Source: Acidobacteriota bacterium
GTDB taxonomy: Bacteria > Acidobacteriota > Terriglobia > Terriglobales > Acidobacteriaceae
Direction: 5' to 3'
NCBI GenBank assembly: GCA_021846065.1
Contig: JAJZCP010000111.1
Location: forward strand, 1 to 5,792
DNA: 5,792 nt
Shown one piece after another: positions 1 through 5,792 of the stretch. The translations under genes and the position numbers were made by a program. Under the pieces are notes generated by a model. The model worked only from the letters and a program-made list of their open reading frames with translations. It was not told the DNA's origin and did no database searches. Positions within the stretch are counted from its first letter, which is position 1, and each line of letters opens with the position of its first letter.

Positions 1-1728
1 GGTTCTTCCGTACAGGTGACGATCATCAATCCCATCTCCAATATCGGAGTCGGCGCCGCAGCCGTTTCATTGAACGCGAGTGTGCAGAACGACTCCACCA
101 ACAGCGGCGTAAGCTGGACGCTGACGGCGGGTGGCAGCGCCTGTTCGCCCACCTGCGGCGCGCTGAGCAATATAACGTCTGGCAGTGCGACCTACACGCC
201 GCCGACGTCGGTGCCCGCTTCGCCGGACAATACGCCGACGATCACGGCTACCTCGGTAGCCAGCCCTTCGATATCCGCCTCGGATGTTTTCACCATCACA
301 TCCTCTGGAACGGCGAATAACAATGGGCTGCTCCAGGGGCAGTACGCGTTTCTGGTGGCGGGCTATGATACGGCTTTGGCCGCCAGCGTCGCCGTGGATG
401 GCAAAGGCAACGTGACCGGGGGTGAAGAGGATTACATCGCGCTCACGCCGGCCCTCACCGTCGGCGACAACAACGCCACGATTACCGGCGGCTCTTATAG
501 CGTTGGCACCGATAATCGCGGAAGCATCACCTGGAAGGATTCCAGCGGGAACAGCTTTACCTACGCCATCGCGCTCGGCACCGTCTCCGGAGGAATCGCA
601 AACCAGGGCGAGATGGTCGAGTTCGACACCAACCGCACGGAGATGACCGGCGGGCTGGCGTTGCAGAACTCCTCCCAACTGACCACCTCGACGCTCACCG
701 GCGGATATGCCTTCGGATTCCCCGGCTTCGACTCCAACCTGAGTCCCAGTGTCTCGATCGGAAGCTTCACCGTCGCTTCGGGTGCGGTCTCCAATGGCCT
801 CTTCGATTCCAACGATGCAGGCAGCCTGAGCAGCAACACGGCCTTTACCGGCTCGATTTCCGCGGCGGACGCCAACGGACGCTTCACCCTCTCACTTTCA
901 GTGGGCGGCAGCACTGCCAATCCCATCGAGTGTTACATTGTCTCTGTTTCCTCCATGGAGTGCGTCGGCTTCGAGGGCGGAAAGGGCATCACCTACGGAA
1001 CGATCGAGCAGCAAAGCGGTGGCCCGTATACGATGTCGTCCCTGTCTGGAAATGTGATCTACGTGGACCAATCCGAAAGCGGCGCTCCCTCGCCCCATGC
1101 GCAACTGGGCATCGTGAACTTCGACGGCGCAGGCAACGCAACGGCATCGTTCGACGTCGCCGATGGCAGCGGGCCGGCAACCCAGCAGACGGGTTCGGCG
1201 ACCTATGCAGTGGCCTCGTCGACCAATGGAAGAGTCGTCATCACGCCGTCCGGCTCCGGCAGCAGTGGGATCGTCGTTTACCTCTTCCGACCGAATGAGG
1301 GATTTTTGATCGACGAAGGCAGCAAGACGGGCATTGGACGCATTGTGCAACAGACAACCGGTACGTTCAGCAATGCATCCGCGCAGGGCAGTTACTACTC
1401 CGGTACACTGCCGATGGTTGCCGCACCGGCGACCAGCGGTTCCTCCGCTGCGGCACCGGCGCTGAACTACTCCTCCGGGGTCGCGGTTGCCGACGGTGCC
1501 GGGAATATCACCCTCACCATCGACACCAACTCCTCCGGCGTAGTGACCTCCGGCACACCGACGGCGGATACCTACTCGGTGAGTACCAATGGTCGAGCTA
1601 CGCTGGGCACCAATTCAACCATTACGAGCCAGACGATCCTTTACTTTGTCGCGCCGTCCAAATTCTTTTTCCTCTCGGTTCCGCCCGGCACTTCAGAGAA
1701 CCCGACGATTGGAGTTGGTAAGCAGTAG
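1..1728 (+). CDS. Ig-like and beta-repeat surface/secreted protein, 5'-truncated by the window
   Basis: The reading frame is open from base 1 with no upstream stop and ends at TAG 1726-1728, so 575 C-terminal residues are visible and the true start is outside. Counting from base 1, residues about 6-100 form an Ig-like (bacterial Big-type) domain: a GVSWTL strand, a CSPTCG motif with Cys48 and Cys52 that could form a disulfide, and a final ITATSVASPS...VFTIT strand. Residues about 109-573 are four diverged copies of one domain, each with a G-x-Y-like opening, a DG-x-GN-type turn and an NGR-like turn. The composition is rich in Gly, Ser, Thr and Ala and poor in charge, typical of exported acidobacterial beta-proteins. 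No membrane anchor or sorting signal is seen at the C-terminus; it ends in GVGKQ. Export is inferred because the N-terminus is missing. A role in adhesion or as an envelope structure is possible but unproven. It appears unrelated in function to the downstream signalling operon. Confidence 0.8.
   Translation, partial: GSSVQVTIINPISNIGVGAAAVSLNASVQNDSTNSGVSWTLTAGGSACSPTCGALSNITSGSATYTPPTSVPASPDNTPTITATSVASPSISASDVFTITSSGTANNNGLLQGQYAFLVAGYDTALAASVAVDGKGNVTGGEEDYIALTPALTVGDNNATITGGSYSVGTDNRGSITWKDSSGNSFTYAIALGTVSGGIANQGEMVEFDTNRTEMTGGLALQNSSQLTTSTLTGGYAFGFPGFDSNLSPSVSIGSFTVASGAVSNGLFDSNDAGSLSSNTAFTGSISAADANGRFTLSLSVGGSTANPIECYIVSVSSMECVGFEGGKGITYGTIEQQSGGPYTMSSLSGNVIYVDQSESGAPSPHAQLGIVNFDGAGNATASFDVADGSGPATQQTGSATYAVASSTNGRVVITPSGSGSSGIVVYLFRPNEGFLIDEGSKTGIGRIVQQTTGTFSNASAQGSYYSGTLPMVAAPATSGSSAAAPALNYSSGVAVADGAGNITLTIDTNSSGVVTSGTPTADTYSVSTNGRATLGTNSTITSQTILYFVAPSKFFFLSVPPGTSENPTIGVGKQ
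328..1719 (+). repeat. Four tandem diverged protein-domain repeats inside the Ig-like protein
   Basis: By eye the coding sequence breaks into four units of about 110-117 codons: roughly 328-675, 688-1020, 1027-1365 and 1378-1719. Each opens with a short hydrophobic start (LLQGQYAF, LTGGYAFG, LSGNVIYV, AQGSYYSG). Three of the four have a turn such as DGKGN, DGAGN or DGAGN, and all carry a later turn (TDNRG, DANGR, STNGR, STNGR) followed by a strand. They then run through a hydrophobic strand into an acidic or small-residue tail (EFDTN, DEGS). The repeats are visible only in protein; the DNA is too diverged to form direct repeats. The boundaries are approximate. Confidence 0.6.
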
Positions 1729-1755
1729 GGCGGCGAAAAACCGCAGCAGGGCAAA

Positions 1756-1792
1756 GTGGCAGGGTCGGCTTTCTCAACGTCGGCCCTGCCGC
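1756..1792 (+). terminator. Strong GC hairpin after the Ig-like gene, without a U-tract
   Basis: Bases 1758-1769 pair with 1779-1790 over 12 bp (two G-U pairs) around a 9-base loop (1770-1778). A U-G pair and a G-C pair extend the stem to 1756-1792. It lies 27 bases after the stop of the upstream gene and 20 bases before the -35 box of the next promoter, the right place for a transcription terminator. The bases that follow are GCGGCGCAG-like, not a T-run, so it is not a classical intrinsic terminator. It could be an RNA-stabilising 3' end or act with a factor. Confidence 0.45.
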
Positions 1793-1812
1793 GGCGCAGA
1801 TCGGCAATCCTC

Positions 1813-1841
1813 TTGACAAAATCCACCCCCGGCGTTCTAGT
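1813..1841 (+). promoter_or_regulatory. Sigma-70-type promoter for the kinase-sigma operon
   Basis: There is a perfect -35 box TTGACA at 1813-1818. A 17-base spacer leads to a -10-like TCTAGT at 1836-1841, which matches 4 of 6 consensus bases. Initiation would fall near 1848-1850, giving a leader of about 30 bases before the ATG at 1880. The consensus -35 and ideal spacing make this the best promoter candidate in the window. It implies that the operon is read by the housekeeping sigma factor, not solely by its own ECF sigma. Confidence 0.6.
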
Positions 1842-1871
1842 ACAAGTAACTTCAATTGCACTGTCAGACGC

Positions 1872-1877
1872 AGGTGG
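1872..1877 (+). promoter_or_regulatory. Ribosome binding site supporting the kinase ATG start
   Basis: AGGTGG lies just before ATG 1880, with five bases between the AGG core and the start codon. In-frame alternatives are TTG 1856 and GTG 1874. TTG 1856 would sit only about six to eight bases from the predicted transcription start and has no purine-rich site, so ATG 1880 is preferred. Confidence 0.5.
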
Positions 1878-1879
1878 CC

Positions 1880-4800
1880 ATGTCCAGCACGAAGGACTGG
1901 AAGCAGGTCAAACGACTCTTCCTGGCGACGCTCGATGCAGAGGTCTCGCAGCGTCAGGATTTTCTTGCGCGGAATGCAACAACACCCAGTCTTCATCGGC
2001 AGGTGGCTGAGCTGCTGGATTCGCATGAGAAAGTAGGAGATTTCCTGCTTGCTCCGGCTGCCGTGAAGGCTGAGCCTGCACCGAATGAGCCACATATCTT
2101 TGCCGAAGACGACCTGCTTGCAGGGCGATTTCGCATTGTGCGCTTTCTGGCCAGCGGCGGCATGGGAGAAGTCTATGAGGCCTTTGACTGCGAGCTGCGC
2201 ACGAAGGTCGCCATCAAGACGATCCGGGCCGAGATTGCGCGCTCGCCGAAGGTTCTGGAGCAGTTTCGACGCGAGGTGCAGCTTGCTCGACAGGTGACGC
2301 ATCCGAATGTCTGCCGCATCTACGATTTTTTCCGTCACAGCCCGGCATCGGGTGCGGCCTCCACATCCGGTATGAACGGCGAAGATATTGTCTTCGTGAG
2401 CATGGAACTGCTTCACGGTGAGATGCTGACGGATCGACTGAGGAGAACAGGACGCATTCCGGAGCAAGAGGCGCTGCTGATTCTTCGCCAGCTTGCCAGC
2501 GCGCTGGCTGCGGCGCACGAGGCCGGGGTGCTGCATCGCGACCTCAAGCCGGGCAATATCATGCTGGAGCTGCTGCCGGATGGCGAACAGCGGACCGTCA
2601 TCATGGACTTTGGACTGGCGTGGACGCCGAAGCGGGTAGAGGACTCATTTGCTCCAGGTAGCGAACGGATTCTCTTTGGCACTCCGGATTTTATGTCACC
2701 GGAACAGATTGAGGGCAAGCCGGTGACGCTGGCGTCGGATATTTATTCCTTCGGGCTGGTGGCGTATCAGATGCTGACGGGGGAGCGTCCATTTGCCTCG
2801 GAAAGCCCGTTATACGCGGCTCTGCGTCGATTGAAGGAGACGCCGCGTCCGCCGGGGAAGCTGGCAGAGGAGCTTTCGCCGCGCTGGAATGGGCTGATGG
2901 CCAGGTGTCTGCATCCGGATCCGACGCGCCGATTTGCCGACGTGAGCGATCTGCTGGAGGCGTTGGATGCAATCGGCGTGGAGGTTGGCGAACCGATCCG
3001 ACGTTCGCGCTCGCTGCATCGCGGAGAGCAGACAAGGAAATGGCGGTGGAAGAGCGTTGCGGTAACGGCTCTGCTGCTGGTGAATGTTGCGGCGGTGCTG
3101 TTTCCGTTCTGGCAGTCCCGAGTTACAGGACTTCCGCTTTGGAGCGTTCATCTCTGGCGGCGGTTGCATCGGCTGCCGGTTTCGGCGCAGCCGATTACGG
3201 TGGTGCTGGCGGATTTTGTGAATACGACAGGCGATGCGGACTTTGACCACTCGCTGAATATCGCGCTGGAAGCCGCACTGCGGCAGTCTCCGTATCTGGT
3301 TCTGATGCCGCGCGCGCGCATCCAGCAGGCTCTGACCTATATGCGAGCCAACGCCGACGTGCGCATGACTGGCGCAATCTCACGACAGGTCTGCGCGCGG
3401 GAGGGCGGCGAGGTCGTGATCCAGGGCACGATCTTTCGCAGCGTTCCCGGCTATGGCATCGAGCTGAAGGCGACAGATTGCGTCTCCGGGAAGACGACGG
3501 CAAGCCTGGGTGAGAAGGTCGATCATTCCGGACAGATTCTCTCCGCGCTGGATCAGCTTTCGGATCGACTGCGCGCGAGCCTCGGTGAGTCGAAGACAGG
3601 ACGCCGACGGTTCAACGTGGCGGTGCAGGATGCGACGACATCCTCACTCGATGCGCTCTTTGCGTACTCCCGCGGGATTGAGTTGGAGCACGAGCAGGGC
3701 GAGATTGCCGCGGAGCCGTATTTCCGGCGTGCCCTGGCGATTGATCCGAATTTTGCGCTTGCCTATCTGGTGCTTGCCTCGCAGGAATGGAATCGCGGCG
3801 ACATCGTGCAGGCGCACGCGGATGCAAAGCGGGCCTATCAGCTTTCGAGCCGGGTTACGCAGTGGGAACAGTTCTACATTCGCTCCTCCTATGACGGAAT
3901 TATCACGGGAAACATCCCCGCCGAGATGCAGACCAACGAGCAGTGGATGCGCGCCTATCCGCGCGACGATCATGCTCCGCTGGAGTTGGCCGTGGACGAG
4001 TCTCTGATGGGCGATTATCCGCAGGCCGAGCGCGATCTGCATCTTGTCCTCCGCAACAATCCAGCGCTTGCGGAAGCATACGGCAACCTGGGCGTGGTGT
4101 ATCTGAGCATGGAGCGTCCGGATGAGGCTGAGGCTGTGCTCAATCAGGCTGAAGCCGCGCATCTGCATGAGATCAATGTGGACTGGGATCGCTATTGGAT
4201 TGCGTTCTATCGCCGTGATGACGCGCAGATGCAGCAGATTGTGAAGAGCGTTCTGGCGGCGACTCCGCCGGATGTGACGATGCTGGAGCAACTGGCGAGG
4301 ACAGCCGCTTCGCAGGGCAGGCTGCGTGAGTCGCATCGGATCGCGGTGTTGGCCGCGCGTGAGGCGATGGGACCGGATCGAACGGAGTCCGCGGCACTGA
4401 TTCTGGCGCGGGAGAGCCTGTGGGAAGCCGAGTTCGGCATGAAGGAGCGGGCGCAAAACTATCTTCGTCCGGTGCTGCAATCCCAGGCATCGAGGTCCAG
4501 CAAGGATGTGGAGATCGTGTTGGCGCTGATCTTCGCCACCGTGGGTCAACCAGTCCGCGCGGAGCAACTGGTGAGCGCGCTCAGGCAGCAGTATCCGCAG
4601 GACACGCTGCTGCATCAGTACTGGATTCCAGTGATCGAGGCTCGTATTCAGGTCATGGCTGGTCGTCCGGCACGCGCCGTCGCTGCGCTGGCGTCTTCGA
4701 CCCGCTATGAACTGGGTATTTTCAATCCATTACCCTGCATGTATTCTGTCTACCTGCGCGGGCAGGCGCACCTGGCTATGGGCCAGAATGTGCAGGCCGT

Positions 4801-5020
4801 GCAGGACTTTCAGTATCTGCTTGGCCATCGCGGCATCGTGCTGAACTGTCCCACCGCCACGCTGTCGCAAGGACAACTGGCGCTGGCTGGAGACGCGGCG
4901 GTCGGCAGCACGGCATATGATGATCTGTCCGTTCTGCTCAGGGACGCCGATAAGAATCTGGTATGGATCAGGAAGCTAAAGCCGGGCATCAGGGACGGTG
5001 GAAACCGGGCGAGGGAATGA
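1880..5020 (+). CDS. Transmembrane Ser/Thr protein kinase with TPR-containing sensor ectodomain
   Basis: This is a 1046-residue Hanks-type kinase that should phosphorylate Ser/Thr on cytoplasmic targets. Residues 1-60 form a leader region (W7, LF, QDFL, LLDSHE, DFL) of the kind seen before many acidobacterial kinases. The kinase domain spans about 84-365: glycine loop ASGGMGEVY at 91-99 (first glycine replaced by Ala), VAIK with Lys113, alphaC Glu132, HRDLKPGN with Asp221 and Asn226, DFG 243-245, GTPDFMSPEQ at 267-276, Asp287 and Arg350. All catalytic residues are present, so it should be active. RKWRWK precedes a hydrophobic helix at about 393-411, placing the kinase in the cytoplasm and the rest outside. 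Residues about 438-570 form an ADFVNTTGD-type domain. From about 590 onward lie at least six to eight TPR-like helical pairs, for example the segments ending in IDPN (about 621-624) and NNPA (about 726-729). The stop overlaps the sigma factor ATG, so the sigma factor is the likely partner or substrate. The family is clear; the signal sensed is unknown. Confidence 0.93.
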   Translation: MSSTKDWKQVKRLFLATLDAEVSQRQDFLARNATTPSLHRQVAELLDSHEKVGDFLLAPAAVKAEPAPNEPHIFAEDDLLAGRFRIVRFLASGGMGEVYEAFDCELRTKVAIKTIRAEIARSPKVLEQFRREVQLARQVTHPNVCRIYDFFRHSPASGAASTSGMNGEDIVFVSMELLHGEMLTDRLRRTGRIPEQEALLILRQLASALAAAHEAGVLHRDLKPGNIMLELLPDGEQRTVIMDFGLAWTPKRVEDSFAPGSERILFGTPDFMSPEQIEGKPVTLASDIYSFGLVAYQMLTGERPFASESPLYAALRRLKETPRPPGKLAEELSPRWNGLMARCLHPDPTRRFADVSDLLEALDAIGVEVGEPIRRSRSLHRGEQTRKWRWKSVAVTALLLVNVAAVLFPFWQSRVTGLPLWSVHLWRRLHRLPVSAQPITVVLADFVNTTGDADFDHSLNIALEAALRQSPYLVLMPRARIQQALTYMRANADVRMTGAISRQVCAREGGEVVIQGTIFRSVPGYGIELKATDCVSGKTTASLGEKVDHSGQILSALDQLSDRLRASLGESKTGRRRFNVAVQDATTSSLDALFAYSRGIELEHEQGEIAAEPYFRRALAIDPNFALAYLVLASQEWNRGDIVQAHADAKRAYQLSSRVTQWEQFYIRSSYDGIITGNIPAEMQTNEQWMRAYPRDDHAPLELAVDESLMGDYPQAERDLHLVLRNNPALAEAYGNLGVVYLSMERPDEAEAVLNQAEAAHLHEINVDWDRYWIAFYRRDDAQMQQIVKSVLAATPPDVTMLEQLARTAASQGRLRESHRIAVLAAREAMGPDRTESAALILARESLWEAEFGMKERAQNYLRPVLQSQASRSSKDVEIVLALIFATVGQPVRAEQLVSALRQQYPQDTLLHQYWIPVIEARIQVMAGRPARAVAALASSTRYELGIFNPLPCMYSVYLRGQAHLAMGQNVQAVQDFQYLLGHRGIVLNCPTATLSQGQLALAGDAAVGSTAYDDLSVLLRDADKNLVWIRKLKPGIRDGGNRARE
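3047..3112 (+). other. Single predicted transmembrane helix of the kinase
   Basis: Codons 390-411 encode a hydrophobic run rich in Val, Ala and Leu, flanked by Trp and Pro-Phe-Trp and preceded by a basic cluster (RKWRWK). By the positive-inside rule the kinase domain is cytoplasmic and residues after about 412 are extracytoplasmic. No second comparably hydrophobic segment was seen afterwards. Confidence 0.75.
5011..5016 (+). promoter_or_regulatory. GAGGGA ribosome binding site and ATGA coupling site for the sigma factor
   Basis: GAGGGA directly precedes ATG 5017-5019, which overlaps the kinase TGA 5018-5020. The spacing is shorter than ideal, as is common where a ribosome finishing the first gene reinitiates on the second. 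This favours 5017 over the in-frame ATG 4963, which has no good ribosome site and would add 18 residues lying wholly within the kinase gene. Confidence 0.5.
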
Positions 5021-5631
5021 GCGATCAAGAGTTTGAAGCAATAGCTATCGAAACCTCGCAGATTCCTTCCGTAGTGACCGCGCTGCTGCAGCGGCTTGCG
5101 GACGGCGACAAGACGGTGATTACGCGACTGATGCCGCTGATCTATGATGAGCTGCATCGTCGCGCGGAAGGCTACATGCGCGGGGAACGCGCCTGGCACA
5201 CGCTGCAACCGACGGCTCTGGTGCATGAGACGTATCTGCGACTGGTCGATCAACACAGCCCATCGTTCCGGAACCGCGCTCATTTTATGGCGGTCGCCGC
5301 GCGGCTGATGCGCCGCATCCTGGTGGACCATGCGCGCGCGCGACTGGCGACACGGCGCGGCGGAGGAGTTACGCCGGAGCCGCTGCATGAGGCAAGCACG
5401 CCGACGACGGATTCGCCCGAGCAACTGCTGGCGGTCAATGACGCTCTCCAGAGGCTGCGCGATATGGACCCGCGCCAGGAAGAGATTATCGAGATGCGAT
5501 TCTTCGGTGGAATGACGGTGGAAGAGACGGCGCACGTGCTGGGCGTCTCTGCGCGTACGGTCGAGCGCGAGTGGACGGTGGCCCGCGCCTGGCTCTTTCG
5601 CGCGTTGACGACCGACGGCCTGGGCGGCTGA
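5017..5631 (+). CDS. ECF-family RNA polymerase sigma factor (PF07638/ECF43-like)
   Basis: This is a 204-residue sigma-70-like factor that would direct RNA polymerase to a specific promoter set. Residues about 19-112 form sigma region 2: LMPLIYDELHRRA, then LQPTALVHETYLRLVD at 63-78, then FRNRAHFMAVAARLMRRIL (84-102), the part that melts and reads the -10 element. A linker of about 20 residues leads to region 4 at about 138-196, with RQEEIIEMRFFGGMTVEE and the helix-turn-helix VLGVSARTVEREW that reads the -35. Length and motifs fit the sigma-70 ECF family PF07638 (TIGR02999-like), known to be frequent in Acidobacteria and often beside Ser/Thr kinases. Thr66 stands where canonical ECF factors have an acidic residue in region 2.2, making it a candidate phosphosite. 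ATG 5017 overlaps the kinase stop, indicating coupled expression; an 18-residue longer form from ATG 4963 cannot be excluded. No anti-sigma gene is seen in the window. Confidence 0.9.
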   Translation: MSDQEFEAIAIETSQIPSVVTALLQRLADGDKTVITRLMPLIYDELHRRAEGYMRGERAWHTLQPTALVHETYLRLVDQHSPSFRNRAHFMAVAARLMRRILVDHARARLATRRGGGVTPEPLHEASTPTTDSPEQLLAVNDALQRLRDMDPRQEEIIEMRFFGGMTVEETAHVLGVSARTVEREWTVARAWLFRALTTDGLGG

Positions 5632-5670
5632 GCTGAGAGCTGCATCGCGCGCTGACGCCAGAGCTGCCGC

Positions 5671-5676
5671 TACAAT
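5671..5676 (+). promoter_or_regulatory. Possible -10 box for the tRNA gene
   Basis: TACAAT matches 5 of 6 bases of the -10 consensus and would start transcription near 5682-5684, about 37 bases before the tRNA. No convincing -35 exists at 16-18 bases; the nearest, CTGACG at 5652-5657, leaves only a 13-base spacer. The rest of the gap 5632-5720 shows no clear terminator. Confidence 0.35.
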
Positions 5677-5720
5677 GAAACAGGCAACAAGAAGCGCGCC
5701 GCGCGCCCGCGCCTCCAGCA

Positions 5721-5792
<72 letters not shown>

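Noticed and set aside
67..678. Antisense open frame of 203 codons opposite the Ig-like domain
   Set aside because: It is Arg- and Gly-rich without domains; the + strand frame has clear Ig-like and repeat structure.
1856..1879. TTG start giving an 8-residue longer kinase
   Set aside because: It is a rare start codon almost at the predicted transcription start, with no ribosome site; ATG 1880 has AGGTGG before it.
1622..2536. Antisense open frame of 304 codons across the intergenic region and kinase start
   Set aside because: It lies opposite clear kinase coding sequence and a promoter, its translation is rich in Arg, Gln, Ser and Cys with no domain, and no ribosome site is evident. It is a GC-driven shadow.
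3644..4615. Antisense open frame of 323 codons opposite the TPR region
   Set aside because: The translation is Arg/His/Leu-rich low-information sequence, as expected from the complement of TPR codons, while the + strand encodes recognisable TPRs.
4963..5016. Upstream in-frame ATG extending the sigma factor by 18 residues
   Set aside because: There is no ribosome site, the added residues (MDQEAKAGHQ...) do not look like sigma sequence, and the ATG at 5017 has GAGGGA and the ATGA overlap. Kept as an alternative only.
4810..5535. Antisense open frame of 241 codons opposite the kinase end and sigma gene
   Set aside because: It runs across two well supported + strand genes and has no recognisable motif.
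5632..5720. GC-rich gap with two AGAGCTGC copies (5636-5643 and 5660-5667) as a terminator or regulatory repeat
   Set aside because: The copies are only 8 bases and direct, not inverted; no stable hairpin with a T-run could be drawn.

Overview
The window reads as chromosomal DNA from an acidobacterium, most likely of the Terriglobia/Acidobacteriaceae type (Granulicella, Terriglobus or Edaphobacter relatives). This is inferred from three things: moderately high GC, a secreted Ig-like/beta-repeat protein of a style common in that group, and a transmembrane Ser/Thr kinase with a long TPR ectodomain paired with a PF07638-type ECF sigma factor. No database search was possible, so the taxonomy is tentative. 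All supported genes are on the + strand.

Layout. (1) Bases 1-1728 hold the 3' part of a large, low-charge protein rich in Gly, Ser, Thr and Ala. It has one Ig-like domain followed by four diverged copies of a domain of about 110 residues, and its N-terminus lies outside the window. (2) Bases 1729-1879 are a 151-bp intergenic region with a strong GC hairpin that lacks a U-tract, then a sigma-70-like promoter with a perfect TTGACA. (3) Bases 1880-5020 encode a 1046-residue kinase: N-terminal leader domain, complete catalytic domain, one membrane helix, and a probably extracytoplasmic region ending in TPR-like repeats. (4) Bases 5017-5631 encode an ECF sigma factor whose ATG overlaps the kinase stop codon (ATGA). 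(5) After an 89-bp gap with a possible -10 box comes a CAU-anticodon tRNA at 5721, which the window cuts just before the discriminator base.

How the genes may work together. Kinase and sigma factor look like a translationally coupled two-gene operon driven from about 1813. The sigma factor has a threonine in region 2.2 where typical ECF sigmas carry acidic residues used for binding core RNA polymerase. No anti-sigma gene is visible nearby. The most economical model is a one-membrane-protein signalling system: the ectodomain senses an envelope signal, the cytoplasmic kinase is activated, and it phosphorylates the sigma factor, which then binds polymerase. This resembles the described PknT/EcfP pair of Vibrio (ECF43-type). 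The application here is inference.
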